Notes: generated by a model not told the origin, from the sequence alone. A stretch of DNA of 64,000 nucleotides from Leptospira broomii serovar Hurstbridge str. 5399 (GCF_000243715.2 NZ_AHMO02000008.1:855001-919000), one strand, 5' to 3'. Counted from the stretch's first letter, positions 10,401 through 19,210 are shown. Made by a program: numbers and translations.

Positions 10401-12305
10401 TAAATATGCCGATTCCTGCTGTTGAATTTGACTAACGCCTTGTTCGTAATTCTGCTGAGCTTGAGCTAGCAGATTCGCTTTTTGAGTCTCCCAAGAATTA
10501 TATTGAGTTTGGAAGGTAGCCACATTAGCTTCCCAACTATTAATTGCGGGTAAAACTCCGCTAGTCCAAGAATTTAAGTAGTTCGTAATACTCGTATTAT
10601 AACTGCCCCAAATAGCAGCATCGGCAGCAGCATTTCCATCGTGGACTGTATAATTCATGTTTTTGATTTCAACGTTTTGCTCTTGAGCAGTACTACTCAT
10701 GATGATACATTGACCCCAACAAACCGGATAGGTTTGGGTAAAATACTGAAAATTATTCCCTGCCTGAGAATAGAATAAATTCGCTCCTGAAAATGTTCCA
10801 ATTGGAAATCCAAGCAAAGTTCCGACGTAGTACGAAGTCGAATTAAAATCTGACGCCTGTAAATCTGCCCCAGTAATCGAGCTAATACTTAAACCTGCAC
10901 CCAACCCCAACGCCGAAGCTAAATCTGCATAGGCTCCGGAGAAATCCGTCCCGCCGTTAGTATTATAGGCATTTGCAATATCCCTCATGAGCTGACCGTA
11001 TTGCCCAGTTCCATTATTATAATCGCTCATTAATTGTACGTCGGGAGGTAAAGTATAAGAATGAGATACCAGCCCTGAGTATAGAGAAATTTGGCTTTGG
11101 GCATAGGTTTGCTCAGAAGTCAAAAAAGTTTGCATCTGGCCAGCAAATTGTGACAAACTTAAATTCGGATATATTGGATTATTCAATTGGGTCTGCAAAG
11201 TATTATAAGGGCTTGCTTCGTTCCAGACTCCATTGGCCGGGATTGTCAATCCGAGGACTTGGTATACCATTGTTTCTAAGGATTGTCCCTGAGTATTCAG
11301 GGTAACAGTACCGTTACTATTTAGCTGGTGGAATAAAAACTGATTTTTCTGAATATTCTGCGTGCTAGTTCCATCCGACCAAAGATTCTGCGCAACTTCA
11401 TCGGCAAGCATATTTAAGGCTAACGATTCATCATAGGCATTGTTAGCTGGAGCCGCTAATCCCAGGACACCGTAAACCAAGGCTTCGAGCTGCTGCCCTG
11501 CCGCATTTAACGAAACCGTTCCATCCGAATTTGCTTGGTGGAACATATATTGCTTATTTCCGGCAGGATCGGTAGCTGCATTCAAATCAGAATGTAGATA
11601 TTGTTGTAATTGTAAGGTTTCTGCGAGAATCCCTACCCGAACGTTTTGTTCGTTCTGCTGAATCGTATACATCGTTTGTTGGTATTGAGTATCAGCTTGT
11701 TGAACTGAAAGCAAAAGATTTTGGTATTCGGCAGAAAGCTGACTTAGAGAATTCTGATATTGGGATAGTCCATTCTGAAGATTTGATTGAAAGGTGGTTT
11801 GCCAAAGAGCCTGAGCGTTCGTTGTCGTGTTCGTATTACTTGCCACGGTTGCGGTGTTGCTCAAATTATTATTGGACAGTCCCGCTACGAAATTCGCCCG
11901 TTCGGAAAGCACCGAATTCTCTGCCGCTTGTTCCCACACGCTGAGTGCTTGTTTTTCTTGCGATACTAATGCTTGGTATACAGCATTCTGGTAAGTCGTT
12001 ACACTATCATAGGTACTAGCAGTATTGATGGAATCGACTGTTGAAATTATGGATGCATTAACCTGACTTTCCCATTCGGAATATAAAAGGCCTAAACTTT
12101 GAGAAACCAAATTGTCCCAACCACTTACATCCGAAAGTTGGTTCGCAATTAGGTATGTCTGTTGGACATCTTGCGGGTTAAATTGAGGTGTATTCAAATT
12201 CGGAATCATCGAATTTGTGGATTGGGAAAAAGCCGATTGAAAATTCAAAACGAAGAGTAAAAGAAATGTCCAAGAAAATAATAAGAATTTACCCCGAAAT
12301 TTCAT
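7437..12305 (-). CDS. giant repetitive secreted protein, 1622 aa (Leptospira long-protein family)
   Basis: A signal peptide is present (residues 1-28, hydrophobic core 'LLLFVLNF', cleavage near 'AFS'). The mature protein is dominated by Gln/Ser/Asn/Ala-rich helical segments. Two copies of an about 95-residue unit lie at roughly residues 235-380, each with 'MFHQ/FLFHQ', 'DGTV/NGTV', 'GQ.LE..VY.VLGL'. Around residues 1210-1400 a hydrophobic Ala-rich part follows, and the C-terminus is Gly/Pro/Thr/Ser-rich. This matches a large Leptospira-only family (TIGR04388, as I recall it), probably secreted or surface-exposed. A GGAGAG Shine-Dalgarno lies 8 bases before the ATG. The precise role is unknown. 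Confidence 0.8.
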   Translation of the reverse strand: MKFRGKFLLFSWTFLLLFVLNFQSAFSQSTNSMIPNLNTPQFNPQDVQQTYLIANQLSDVSGWDNLVSQSLGLLYSEWESQVNASIISTVDSINTASTYDSVTTYQNAVYQALVSQEKQALSVWEQAAENSVLSERANFVAGLSNNNLSNTATVASNTNTTTNAQALWQTTFQSNLQNGLSQYQNSLSQLSAEYQNLLLSVQQADTQYQQTMYTIQQNEQNVRVGILAETLQLQQYLHSDLNAATDPAGNKQYMFHQANSDGTVSLNAAGQQLEALVYGVLGLAAPANNAYDESLALNMLADEVAQNLWSDGTSTQNIQKNQFLFHQLNSNGTVTLNTQGQSLETMVYQVLGLTIPANGVWNEASPYNTLQTQLNNPIYPNLSLSQFAGQMQTFLTSEQTYAQSQISLYSGLVSHSYTLPPDVQLMSDYNNGTGQYGQLMRDIANAYNTNGGTDFSGAYADLASALGLGAGLSISSITGADLQASDFNSTSYYVGTLLGFPIGTFSGANLFYSQAGNNFQYFTQTYPVCWGQCIIMSSTAQEQNVEIKNMNYTVHDGNAAADAAIWGSYNTSITNYLNSWTSGVLPAINSWEANVATFQTQYNSWETQKANLLAQAQQNYEQGVSQIQQQESAYLSQMSEYQQVQNAKFASAQTQGASLSSVQTDPAPTTNGASLTSTSNTFNQLASQVPQNVNFDSSNFNQLNALSDQLNTAFGGAQRIALVSAMNNSAYNQSLSAAQTLATSLQNQRSMTDDGYASLLNSLKSQGYSFQYTKGEISGIVNSQGMLLKNTDGTNESMNAFISGASDSASKLGISGSSQNYGYCGQNYANCTQYTTNTYKNVTVNSDGSISVTKSIHDGTVTFNGGDPTKSASFSSNTTDSSFIIPAVGVVKLSEFGVVGGVATASSTTNNPISSSLSRLLSARTMSLSSSAASSSAPLSSSMDFFSNTGWDTSSMNAASGALSQNYQAFSSGLNSLANAAETYTSTLAQIDANGTASADATISQDTSLAQTLLSGGTWQAWASNQVQNAVQGVYASALMNTFNIDPQTASYLAGYKLSHDAAEKAESSMTAVVGKFILSNLALPGIGMFLGNSQGSKLTDDVSGILEKNRILSKSQYNSIVAPDAAKQAFQNYKTQGYEMVVDNYAQSQGKSDDEIKFINGAIGAYETARQANSELAGDGIFHGLDKGINGIFSSINGGTLKIVADVLKHTNIITADQAKSIYKGTDLLQGDVTGSYLDSQKKSLYNYYNSTYQKAIYTSLLGPVADQYGVSAELLGDYAYEQMQQRVERANTRQEKLNQAKQVVELAALAAITIFSLGTSSEVTGPAMAEISAEMESAGVLADSTTAIDAYAEAGIQAEEEAQTMLQVVQGGAALVNAGIDYSSGNKNGVLADIINGAIGMFAPNVGSMFGFLKGGMTLLPEVTWTQGKQTNPLDLPGGTDSKSGWGVAVEIGKAIGDTGVTVGWGPNGSIIGVTPEGSGDTEFPFIVSGNGDVSIGIGFPGPNGSLIPWKGGISINNNGEIELSPIQSAPEESSGGETTKTTNEGSTSGPGDSKTPTTTLKNGSPWPEYGSGGTFGNLNPKNNSIISNPTTPFSPAPIGLIPPLLTTTPSQPSGIYRAL

Positions 12306-12583
12306 ACTTAAACTCTCCAGATATTAAATAGACTCTATCCGACGGATGACTTCTTGTCCGAAATACGGAATCTTCGTTCTAACTTTTCCAATATTGAAAA
12401 ATATTGGATTTTGTGTCTATTTGAATTGAATCAAAGGCAGAAGAAAACTTTTTTAATGAGATTTCTATCCCATTTGCTATATAATCAGATTAATCTCTGT
12501 TAAAAAGGTACTAAAGGACCAGGGTTTAGAGACGTAACCACGTCATCCCGAATTAAAGAGTTTTAGAGAGTAATCTTTTAGGG

Positions 12584-13285
12584 TTATTTTTTGCCTGCTA
12601 AAACATTATATAGAAATGATGAGAATATAAATAACGGAAAAAACCAGGTCAAAAATGCCCTACCAAAATTCTGGGCAAATACCTTCTTACACATCCTAAT
12701 AAAGAGGAAGGCTTGCGTAAAGAATCCTGCCAATCCAAAAGCTCCTACTAAAGATAGAAAATATATGGTCTTAAAAATATCTCCCTGGACGCTATTTGGC
12801 ATTACGCTGTATAGTAGCGATATAGGAAAAAGAGCTAAAACAAAAAATAAAGAAGAGGTAAATGTTATCCCCAAAATTCTATAAAACGATCTCTTCTCCT
12901 CGCCTAAAAACCACAGAGCGATGTATGAAGTTGCCGCAAAATAAATCTGAAAAAGCAGAATCAGAGTAAGCATATAAAAAATGTTATACGGGTATACGCT
13001 GGAATAGTAGAAAGACCAACCCAAAAGACCTCTTTTAAAGAATGGAGTTAAGGATTGCCGTAGATGCTGTAATCTTTCCCAGTTCAATAATGATACGAGA
13101 AGCGCGTATATGAGGTAAGTCCCCATAAACAAAAAATAGCTTTTAGCTACTCGGATTAGAAACGTTCGAGGAGAATCACTTAATATAATTTCTGGGTTTC
13201 GATATATTTCAAGATTTCGTTTAAATGATCTAGTATACCAATTCTCTCGAATTAACCCCATTATGAAACTCAAGACGCTCTTCAT
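12584..13285 (-). CDS. polytopic membrane protein (Yip1-like), 233 aa
   Basis: Four to five hydrophobic segments (about residues 50-70, 105-130, 140-165, 175-205, 210-230) separated by short loops, in the pattern of Yip1-domain integral membrane proteins. No catalytic motif is visible. Its ATG overlaps the stop of the TPR lipoprotein gene by four bases (ATGA), so the pair is translationally coupled and probably works together at the envelope. Confidence 0.65.
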   Translation of the reverse strand: MKSVLSFIMGLIRENWYTRSFKRNLEIYRNPEIILSDSPRTFLIRVAKSYFLFMGTYLIYALLVSLLNWERLQHLRQSLTPFFKRGLLGWSFYYSSVYPYNIFYMLTLILLFQIYFAATSYIALWFLGEEKRSFYRILGITFTSSLFFVLALFPISLLYSVMPNSVQGDIFKTIYFLSLVGAFGLAGFFTQAFLFIRMCKKVFAQNFGRAFLTWFFPLFIFSSFLYNVLAGKK

Positions 13286-13998
13286 TTCTTCTTTTTCCTA
13301 GTTGGTTTGGAAGTATTTTGTTTTTTCTCTTTTTCGGAATCCACCGGTTCAGAAGAAGGGAGCAATTTGGAGTGTAAGATATTATACATTCCCCTATGAA
13401 ATTTCGCCTTCTCGGGAATTCTTGCCTTTTCATAAATTTCGGCCAATCGTTCGTGTGAAAATTCGACTGCGGAAGAAACGAGAACGGCTTTTGAATAACT
13501 CGCGATAGCTTTATCCATTATATTTTGTGACTCATACATTCTGCCAGCGATATACAGGACCTCTAGCTGAGTGCTATCCTTTAATAGAAACTCTTTTGTC
13601 ATCTCTAAGATTTTCTCAGGCGGTTTTTTCTGAGCAAAACTTGTTTTAATCAACCAAAGAAGAGCATCCAAATCCTCTGGGTTTCGCTCTCGAATTTCTT
13701 CGAAATAATGATTTGCCTCGGGAAATTTCAAATCGTAGTAATACAATTTACCAAGCAAGAAACCAGAATCTCTAAATTCTGGATCTTTAGAATATATGGA
13801 CTTAAGAGCATCAATCGCGTCTTGTCTCTTATTCGCTGAATAATATTCTAAGGCCTGATTGTATTTTTTTTCCAGATCTTTGTCGTCTGAGCAATAAAAA
13901 ACACTAATTAGAATAAAGAAGTAGCAAACGAGACGTAAAACAAAGTTGAAGTAAATTCGCACGAAAGAAAGGAAGTTTTTCAACCGATATATTGTCAA
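13282..13998 (-). CDS. TPR-repeat lipoprotein, 238 aa
   Basis: A hydrophobic N-terminus ends in 'ISVFYC' (lipobox Cys near residue 35). The mature part contains four to five tetratricopeptide-type repeats: 'YNQALEYYSANKRQDAIDALKSI', 'LLGKLYYYDLKFPEANHYF', 'IAGRMYESQNIMDKAIASYSKAV', 'LAEIYEKARIPEKAKFH'. TPR lipoproteins act as protein-interaction scaffolds in the envelope. The C-terminus is a Lys-rich tail. The gene is followed by the overlapping membrane-protein gene. It is similar in design to the TPR lipoprotein at 15228-15854. Confidence 0.75.
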   Translation of the reverse strand: MTIYRLKNFLSFVRIYFNFVLRLVCYFFILISVFYCSDDKDLEKKYNQALEYYSANKRQDAIDALKSIYSKDPEFRDSGFLLGKLYYYDLKFPEANHYFEEIRERNPEDLDALLWLIKTSFAQKKPPEKILEMTKEFLLKDSTQLEVLYIAGRMYESQNIMDKAIASYSKAVLVSSAVEFSHERLAEIYEKARIPEKAKFHRGMYNILHSKLLPSSEPVDSEKEKKQNTSKPTRKKKK

Positions 13999-14169
13999 AT
14001 CAACTTTTCCCCTGTTTTCGAGACAAAAATTCGGCTACGAAATTCTATCTTGAATGGGACCAAATTCCTACCATAGGAATAATGAAAAGCTAATACGAAA
14101 ATGCTTGCTTCAAAACCAACTGTAACTTATGACTGGAACTCGACCTACTAATTTCGGAGCCATATTCTA

Positions 14170-14634
14170 GTGAAAAAAATCTTTTGTTCCTTTTTCCTCT
14201 TATTTCTCTCCTCCTTCATCTTGTTAGATTGCAACAAAAGCAGCAGTAACAGCGATAATTCGGCACTCGTAGCTCTTTTGGCTTCTAAACCTAGCTATTC
14301 CTGTGCCAATAATACAATCAATACCTCGGCGTTACAAGTAACGTATACATCAAGTTCTTCGCTACTTAATCCGGGATCTTATGGTTCGTTTTCTCTAATA
14401 AGTTTGACTGCCGGACAGAAAATTGTTTTTACAGCGACCACTACTACGTTTAGCGCTGCAAATTTTGGAGCTTTGATTAGCTGCACTTCACAATCTTTAA
14501 GCCCATCTCCCTACAGTGTCGCTATAACGAACTCGAACCATACTGCCACGGTAACCTTTACGCAGTCCTTCACTGGCATGTTCTTTTACATTGCTAGCAC
14601 TGCGCCAACTGATGTAACAAACCAACAACAATAG
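14170..14634 (+). CDS. small Ser/Thr-rich lipoprotein, 154 aa
   Basis: A GTG start followed by 'KKIFCSFFLLFLSSFILLDC' gives a lipoprotein signal with the lipobox Cys at residue 21. The mature domain is Ser/Thr/Asn-rich, beta-like, with two further Cys that could form a disulfide. It looks homologous to the lipoproteins at 5879-6370 and more distantly 14773-15228. It is a single-gene unit: a strong intrinsic terminator follows 22 bases after the stop. Function unknown. Confidence 0.7.
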   Translation: MKKIFCSFFLLFLSSFILLDCNKSSSNSDNSALVALLASKPSYSCANNTINTSALQVTYTSSSSLLNPGSYGSFSLISLTAGQKIVFTATTTTFSAANFGALISCTSQSLSPSPYSVAITNSNHTATVTFTQSFTGMFFYIASTAPTDVTNQQQ

Positions 14635-14655
14635 TGTAAAGCGACCTACAATTAT

Positions 14656-14685
14656 GCCCAAGGTTCAAAAATACTTGGGCTTTTT
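14656..14685 (+). terminator. intrinsic terminator after the 154-aa lipoprotein gene
   Basis: Perfect 7-bp stem GCCCAAG / CTTGGGC with an 11-base loop, followed immediately by TTTTT. Confidence 0.8.
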
Positions 14686-14772
14686 GTATGCGTGTCATCT
14701 CGTCAGGAATAGTAAAAGAGATTCTGAATCATTTTTTTAATTTTTATAAAAACTAACTACAAACGTTATTCA

Positions 14773-15228
14773 CTATTGAACTTTGAGGGAGTAAGTAGTT
14801 CCTGCGTGCTCGACAACCACTAAAATGCATCGAAAATATCCAGAGTTAGTTACTACAGAAAACGTAAAAGGCGCGACTATTTTATTAACTACAAAATTTG
14901 CTACGATCGCGATATTATCGACCGTTAGAGTTGTATTCTGATTTCCTAGGTAAAAAAGGGCACCACTACTTCCTGAAGGCGTTGAATTGAAAGTTATCGT
15001 ATCAGTGGACCCTGCTCCGACATAATAATAAAAGTTATACCCTATATCGCTCCCAGTTACCGTTGGACCACCTTTTGTTACAGTTGTGGTAGGTAAGCAT
15101 GAAGCTTTATTCTGGATCAGAGCCAATGCTGAATAATAATAACTATTGTCGTGTGAATTTTTTCCGCAGCCATTGAACGGTATAACGAAAAAAACTATAA
15201 CGCAAATAGATAATACAATTTTTCTCAT
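14773..15228 (-). CDS. small lipoprotein, 151 aa
   Basis: 'MRKIVLSICVIVFFVIPFNGC' is a lipoprotein signal with Cys at residue 21. The mature part is Thr/Ser/Asn-rich, beta-like, with two later Cys (residues ~44 and ~134), the same architecture as the lipoprotein at 14170-14634. Its ATG shares one base with the stop codon of the TPR lipoprotein gene (TAATG), so both are made from one transcript with translational coupling. Function unknown. Confidence 0.7.
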   Translation of the reverse strand: MRKIVLSICVIVFFVIPFNGCGKNSHDNSYYYSALALIQNKASCLPTTTVTKGGPTVTGSDIGYNFYYYVGAGSTDTITFNSTPSGSSGALFYLGNQNTTLTVDNIAIVANFVVNKIVAPFTFSVVTNSGYFRCILVVVEHAGTTYSLKVQ

Positions 15229-15854
15229 TATAAATGCTTATCCCGAAAATCGACTTTAACTTTATTATCTTTATAACCTAAGGACCTAGCTTTAGAATAT
15301 TCTATTTCGCTTTCTTTATAATCCTTTATTTTCTCGTACGTTTCTGATTTTCTAAGATGAATATAACTCGTATATTCCAAATCTCGATGTAGAGCATTCT
15401 CATAGTTTTCCAAGGCTTCATAATAAAGACCTGTCATCTCGAATATCTGTCCCTTTAAAGAAGAAGAATCAGAATTATCAGGCATCCTATCTAATATTGC
15501 TTCAAATTCGGGTAACAATTGAGCAGGTTTTTCACCCAAAGAAATCCTGATTACGTACAGCCATCCAATAGCTTCAAGATCGCTAGGGTTTTTAACTAAT
15601 TCCTCTTCCATAATTTGTTTTGCTTTGGAAAATTCTTTAGATTCGATATAACACTTTCCTAACATCAAGCGAGTAGAGCGAAAATTGGAATCTTTTCTAT
15701 ATAAATTTTCAAATCCTTTTGTAGCTGCAAAAATGTTCTTACTAGTAAAAGCATTTTTAGCCTTCCAGTATTCATCGCTTAGCTCTGCCGTGGTCCATTT
15801 TTTAGAACAGCCTATAGAAAAGATAAGAGTAACTAAAATAATAAAAGTTCGCAT
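15228..15854 (-). CDS. TPR-repeat lipoprotein, about 208 aa
   Basis: The Met at 15854 gives 'MRTFIILVTLIFSIGC', an ideal lipoprotein signal; the ORF extends six codons further upstream but this start fits better. TPR-like repeats follow: 'STRLMLGKCYIESKEFSKAK', 'DLEAIGWLYVIRISLGEK', 'SLKGQIFEMTGLYYEALENY', 'LRKSETYEKIKDYKESEIEY'. It is probably an envelope scaffold. It is coupled to the downstream 151-residue lipoprotein and resembles the TPR lipoprotein at 13282-13998. Confidence 0.75.
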   Translation of the reverse strand: MRTFIILVTLIFSIGCSKKWTTAELSDEYWKAKNAFTSKNIFAATKGFENLYRKDSNFRSTRLMLGKCYIESKEFSKAKQIMEEELVKNPSDLEAIGWLYVIRISLGEKPAQLLPEFEAILDRMPDNSDSSSLKGQIFEMTGLYYEALENYENALHRDLEYTSYIHLRKSETYEKIKDYKESEIEYSKARSLGYKDNKVKVDFRDKHL

Positions 15855-16059
15855 AACATTCATGTGTATCATAGGTCCGTAAAAAATGACATCACTTTTA
15901 TGTGGGAAAATTTATCCTCTATAATACAAATTAATAAATAACAGTTCTTTAGGAGCATTTGGTGGCGAAGGTAGTGAAGCCAATTGACCTGCACCTTTTC
16001 TTAGCTATCTTAATAGAAACTCTGAGCGTTCCAATTCATTTCGTCGTTTAGAAAATCTA

Positions 16060-16168
16060 CTAAAGATTGTTGGTGGTCGATCGTTTCTTTTGACCTTGCT
16101 TTCCAACTTTGTATTTAGCACGACTGCTATCTGATTTAGAATTGTCTTTTAATTTCAAAAGATCGATA
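16060..16168 (-). pseudogene. out-of-frame C-terminal end of the multi-HTH protein
   Basis: In the frame one base away from the upstream ORF the sequence continues through an HTH unit with 'TPSAIMYWVKKYDIDLL' and a Lys/Ser-rich tail, stopping at TAG 16060-16062. It joins the main ORF at the five-base C run, so it is the natural end of that protein. Confidence 0.6.
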
Positions 16169-16789
16169 TCATATTTTTTTACCCAATACATAATTGCACT
16201 CGGAGTCACCGCCCAATCCGTCGCTATATCCTTTAACCCCCTTTTCTTGCAAAAGTTCGAGTAATTCCGACCTTGTTATTTTTATTCCTCGATTAATCTC
16301 GGGATTTGCTGATCTTTTCGCTATTTCCACTCCTGCTTTCTCCAATAAATGAGCCTGCCGGGATATTGCATGCTTAGTCCTATTTAAAACTACCGATAAT
16401 TCTTCTAAAGTTAAATCTCCGAACCTAGCTTCTAAAATTTCTATTTCCTTATCAGTCCATTTCCGCCGAGATTTCCTGAATTTGATTTTGTATTTCTCTA
16501 TCCAGTAAGCGACTGTATTTCTGGAAATATTCAGTTTCTTAGCGATTTCAGTCAGCGAATGATCTTCCGCTAACTTCGACAGAGTTGATTTGCTGGGTGC
16601 TACTCTAATTAATTTTCCCGGCATTTTTGCTCGGAATATTTTTAATCCAGCTTTTCTAAGTTTCGTGACCCTCATAACGACAGACTGCTTACTTCTATTT
16701 AATTTATTTGCCACCTCTTCAAGCGTGTATAAATGATATTTGGTATATAGAAAATGGTCTTCGCTGTAAGTCCAAACCTTGCCATTCAT
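16169..16789 (-). CDS. multi-HTH (Myb/SANT-like) DNA-binding protein, frameshifted at 3' end
   Basis: Several helix-turn-helix-like units alternate: 'WTYSEDHFLYTKYHLYTLEE' and 'WTDKEIEILEARFGDLTLEE' look like Myb/SANT-type units, each followed by 'VANKLNRSKQSV' or 'LSVVLNRTKHAI'. 'SLTEIAKKLNISRNTVAYWI' looks like a resolvase/transposase-type HTH. After residue ~185 the frame is lost at a run of five C (plus strand 16237-16241): reading one base over restores 'LKDIATDWAVTPSAIMYWVKKY', a clear second copy of the HTH unit. The gene is therefore a frameshifted version of a protein ending at 16060. It could be a decayed, phase-variable or miscalled sequence. Confidence 0.65.
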   Translation of the reverse strand: MNGKVWTYSEDHFLYTKYHLYTLEEVANKLNRSKQSVVMRVTKLRKAGLKIFRAKMPGKLIRVAPSKSTLSKLAEDHSLTEIAKKLNISRNTVAYWIEKYKIKFRKSRRKWTDKEIEILEARFGDLTLEELSVVLNRTKHAISRQAHLLEKAGVEIAKRSANPEINRGIKITRSELLELLQEKGVKGYSDGLGGDSECNYVLGKKI

Positions 16790-17174
16790 GCACCTTGATA
16801 AATATTTCTCATAGCCATTTTGTCAAATTGTTTTATTAGATGTATTAGGCTTTCCGGCATTTCGATTAATAATACATAAAATCCGACTTCATTAGATTAA
16901 AAAATACTTTCACCGATAATGATTCATTAAACTCTCCAATACTCGAAAGTAATTTTTTGCCGCCCGAATTTAGGATTGAGTTTATTGATTTATAAATTGT
17001 AAGGATTCGCCTATCGAACATCGCTAACTTCTCGACGCTAGCGTAAAATGCCTACTCATCGGTGACCTTCAAAATAAATAATTAATGGTTCGAGATTATT
17101 TCCCCAAAGATTGTTTCAATATTTTTATAAAATAATCTAAGTACCTTAATAATACGGCACTAAGTCGAATTAAT
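16790..17174. other. intergenic region, nothing clear
   Basis: About 385 bases, very AT-rich, stops in all frames and no strong hairpin. It should contain the promoter of the multi-HTH gene. Confidence 0.35.
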
Positions 17175-17432
17175 CTACACTGTCGAATATTCGACTTCAT
17201 CTCGATTCCAAGTATCGATAGATTCCTTTAGAGAATAGCATTCTTTAGTTTCGATCTTACATTCATCGCATCTGACTTTATAAATCCAGCGTTTCCATTC
17301 AGAACTAAAATACTGTATCTTTTCTACAGATTCTAAACTTTCACATTTAGGACATGACTTCATGGTGAAATTTGGAACTGAAATCCATTTCCTTCCGTAT
17401 TGGGGATTTCTTTTTGGCGGGATGACCTTCAT
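17175..17432 (-). CDS. small zinc-ribbon protein (Lar-like), 85 aa
   Basis: Two Cys pairs, 'CPKC' near residue 27 and 'CDEC' near 54, followed by a C-terminal 'SIDTWNRDEVE'. The order Cys-pair, basic strand, Cys-pair, then a 'WNR' near the end matches the phage-associated restriction-alleviation (Lar) type zinc-ribbon family. The family call is by pattern only. The gene stands alone on the minus strand, divergent from the membrane-protein gene at 17478. Confidence 0.6.
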   Translation of the reverse strand: MKVIPPKRNPQYGRKWISVPNFTMKSCPKCESLESVEKIQYFSSEWKRWIYKVRCDECKIETKECYSLKESIDTWNRDEVEYSTV

Positions 17433-17477
17433 GAGCGAATTAGTTATTCTAAAAAAAGATCCTCTTCAAGGATATAA

Positions 17478-18668
17478 TTGATGCGATGTATTTTTTTCAT
17501 TATGGCCGATCTCGGGAGATTTTTAAAGAAAAACATTAGACTTTCGTTTAATGCTGTATTTTTAGAAAATATCTTTTCAAAATGCTCAATTCAAGGAATT
17601 CGAAGATCAGGATTAGTATTGAGAATGATTGGCAATCGGAACTTATATTTTCTATCCAGACCATTATCAATTTTCCTCCTTCTTACTTGGATTGTAAACG
17701 ATTCATGGGGGAAGGGAGTATACCCAGGAGTCGTTACTGGAAAGCTAAGTGATGTTTCAGGCTTAGTTATTACTCCACTTTTTGTTGGGTACTTATTTCT
17801 TTTCGGTTTTAGCATCTGGAATCGAAAATCGTACGATTCTATCGATAAGAGTTTAGAATTTTATTGTTTATTATTCAGTATTTTATTAACAGATATTCTT
17901 TTCATATTTATAAACTGGAAACAGTCTTGGAATGATTTTTTCTATCGAAATCTTTTATTCAGTCCGCCTGGAATGGCTGATAGGACAGATATAGTTTGCA
18001 TCCCCATCTCCTGGTTACTGATCAGCTTCTATTATCTCGGATGCATTAGAAAATTTAAAACTTTACGACTTGGGCGAGCTTTGACTTTAAAAGCACATTC
18101 CTATCAAAGAGTGAAATTTTCCTCAGTGTTGCTTCTTTGTATCTTTGCACTGCTGAATACATCTCAATCTGGAGGAAGCATGGTTCGATTGATTTTACAA
18201 GAACCCGAAAGAGATGTGGTTGCAGGAGATCAAATCCCGATACTTTTCTATACGAGCTGCTCTCTCGATGGAATAGAAATGATACTTTATAAAGATTCGA
18301 ATCTTTATTTAAAAGAAAGAATCGATAAGACCAAGCTTGAATATATAAACGATGCTCGTACTGGATTAGAACTTCGAAAGTTTATTTACGTAGTGCCCAA
18401 TAATATTGCGCCCGGTGAATATCATTGGGCAATCAGAATTTTATTCAGCGATTTAGAATATGAAAAGGTGGCTAGCTCGATTCAGAAAAAACAATGGGAA
18501 ATGGATAAAAAAGAAGAAAGATTAGAATCCATTCAAAAACGATTACGAATCGAAAAATTCGATCCTACGTTTAGAGTTGGCTGCCATGAAACTTCTGATT
18601 TAAGAAGTCACAATATTCATAGTCATGAAAACATTTCTGATGAAAGGATCTGGCGAGTTTTACAATGA
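17478..18668 (+). CDS. membrane protein with 'TGKLSDVSGL' motif, up to 396 aa
   Basis: Contains four to five hydrophobic segments: 'PLSIFLLLTWIV', 'GLVITPLFVGYLFLFGF', 'FYCLLFSILLTDILFIFI', 'IPISWLLISFYYLG', 'SVLLLCIFALLN'. The motif 'YPGVVTGKLSDVSGL' right after the first segment is characteristic of a small uncharacterised bacterial membrane family. The soluble C-terminal third, after residue 235, is probably periplasmic. The first 50 residues look less conserved, so an internal start around 17625 is possible. It overlaps the next lipoprotein gene by four bases, forming a two-gene unit. Confidence 0.6.
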   Translation: MMRCIFFIMADLGRFLKKNIRLSFNAVFLENIFSKCSIQGIRRSGLVLRMIGNRNLYFLSRPLSIFLLLTWIVNDSWGKGVYPGVVTGKLSDVSGLVITPLFVGYLFLFGFSIWNRKSYDSIDKSLEFYCLLFSILLTDILFIFINWKQSWNDFFYRNLLFSPPGMADRTDIVCIPISWLLISFYYLGCIRKFKTLRLGRALTLKAHSYQRVKFSSVLLLCIFALLNTSQSGGSMVRLILQEPERDVVAGDQIPILFYTSCSLDGIEMILYKDSNLYLKERIDKTKLEYINDARTGLELRKFIYVVPNNIAPGEYHWAIRILFSDLEYEKVASSIQKKQWEMDKKEERLESIQKRLRIEKFDPTFRVGCHETSDLRSHNIHSHENISDERIWRVLQ

Positions 18669-19210
18669 TTCGGATTCTAATTAAACTTACGATATCATTC
18701 ACCATACCAATTCTAATATTTTTACAATGTACTGGATCGAAAAATTATATCAAGGATCGAGGGAATGATTTAGGAGATATTGTTTCAATTTCCTTTGATT
18801 CAGGTCTCGGGATTTCTGGAAGCGTAGGTCCAGTTTCCTCTGGCCTTGGATTTCATACTAGTCTTATAGGGTGCAAATATTCTTATTGTGGTTCATATAA
18901 CGATGTTTCGGGAACTATATTGTTAGGATGGCAAAATAAATATCTTGTTCATGGGGAAGAACTTAGTTTATATAATGACGAATACTTTATTTTTAGAGGA
19001 AAAAGATTTCTTACTGTGGATCTTAGAAAAAGATCTTTTCCTATCTCCAGCTACGGGCGCGTTCGTTTAAGAATCGCATTTTTAGTTGGACTCACCTTGG
19101 AGTTAAATTTTCTGGAACTCGTCGATTTTCTTTTAGGTTTCGGTAACGTAGATATTTTAGAAGATGATTGGAATGCTTATTACACGAATTTGTCGAAGAA
19201 GGAGAAATAA
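18665..19210 (+). CDS. putative lipoprotein, 181 aa
   Basis: N-terminus 'ISFTIPILIFLQC' is a lipoprotein signal with Cys at about residue 21. The mature domain is Gly/Ser-rich near its start and has a hydrophobic patch late ('AFLVGLTLELNFLELV'). No family recognised. ATGA overlap with the upstream membrane-protein gene shows translational coupling. Confidence 0.65.
   Translation: MIRILIKLTISFTIPILIFLQCTGSKNYIKDRGNDLGDIVSISFDSGLGISGSVGPVSSGLGFHTSLIGCKYSYCGSYNDVSGTILLGWQNKYLVHGEELSLYNDEYFIFRGKRFLTVDLRKRSFPISSYGRVRLRIAFLVGLTLELNFLELVDFLLGFGNVDILEDDWNAYYTNLSKKEK

Noticed and set aside
7534..11969. Several plus-strand ORFs of 60-162 codons inside the giant gene
   Set aside because: They lie antisense to a long coding sequence with a signal peptide and internal repeats; no family features.
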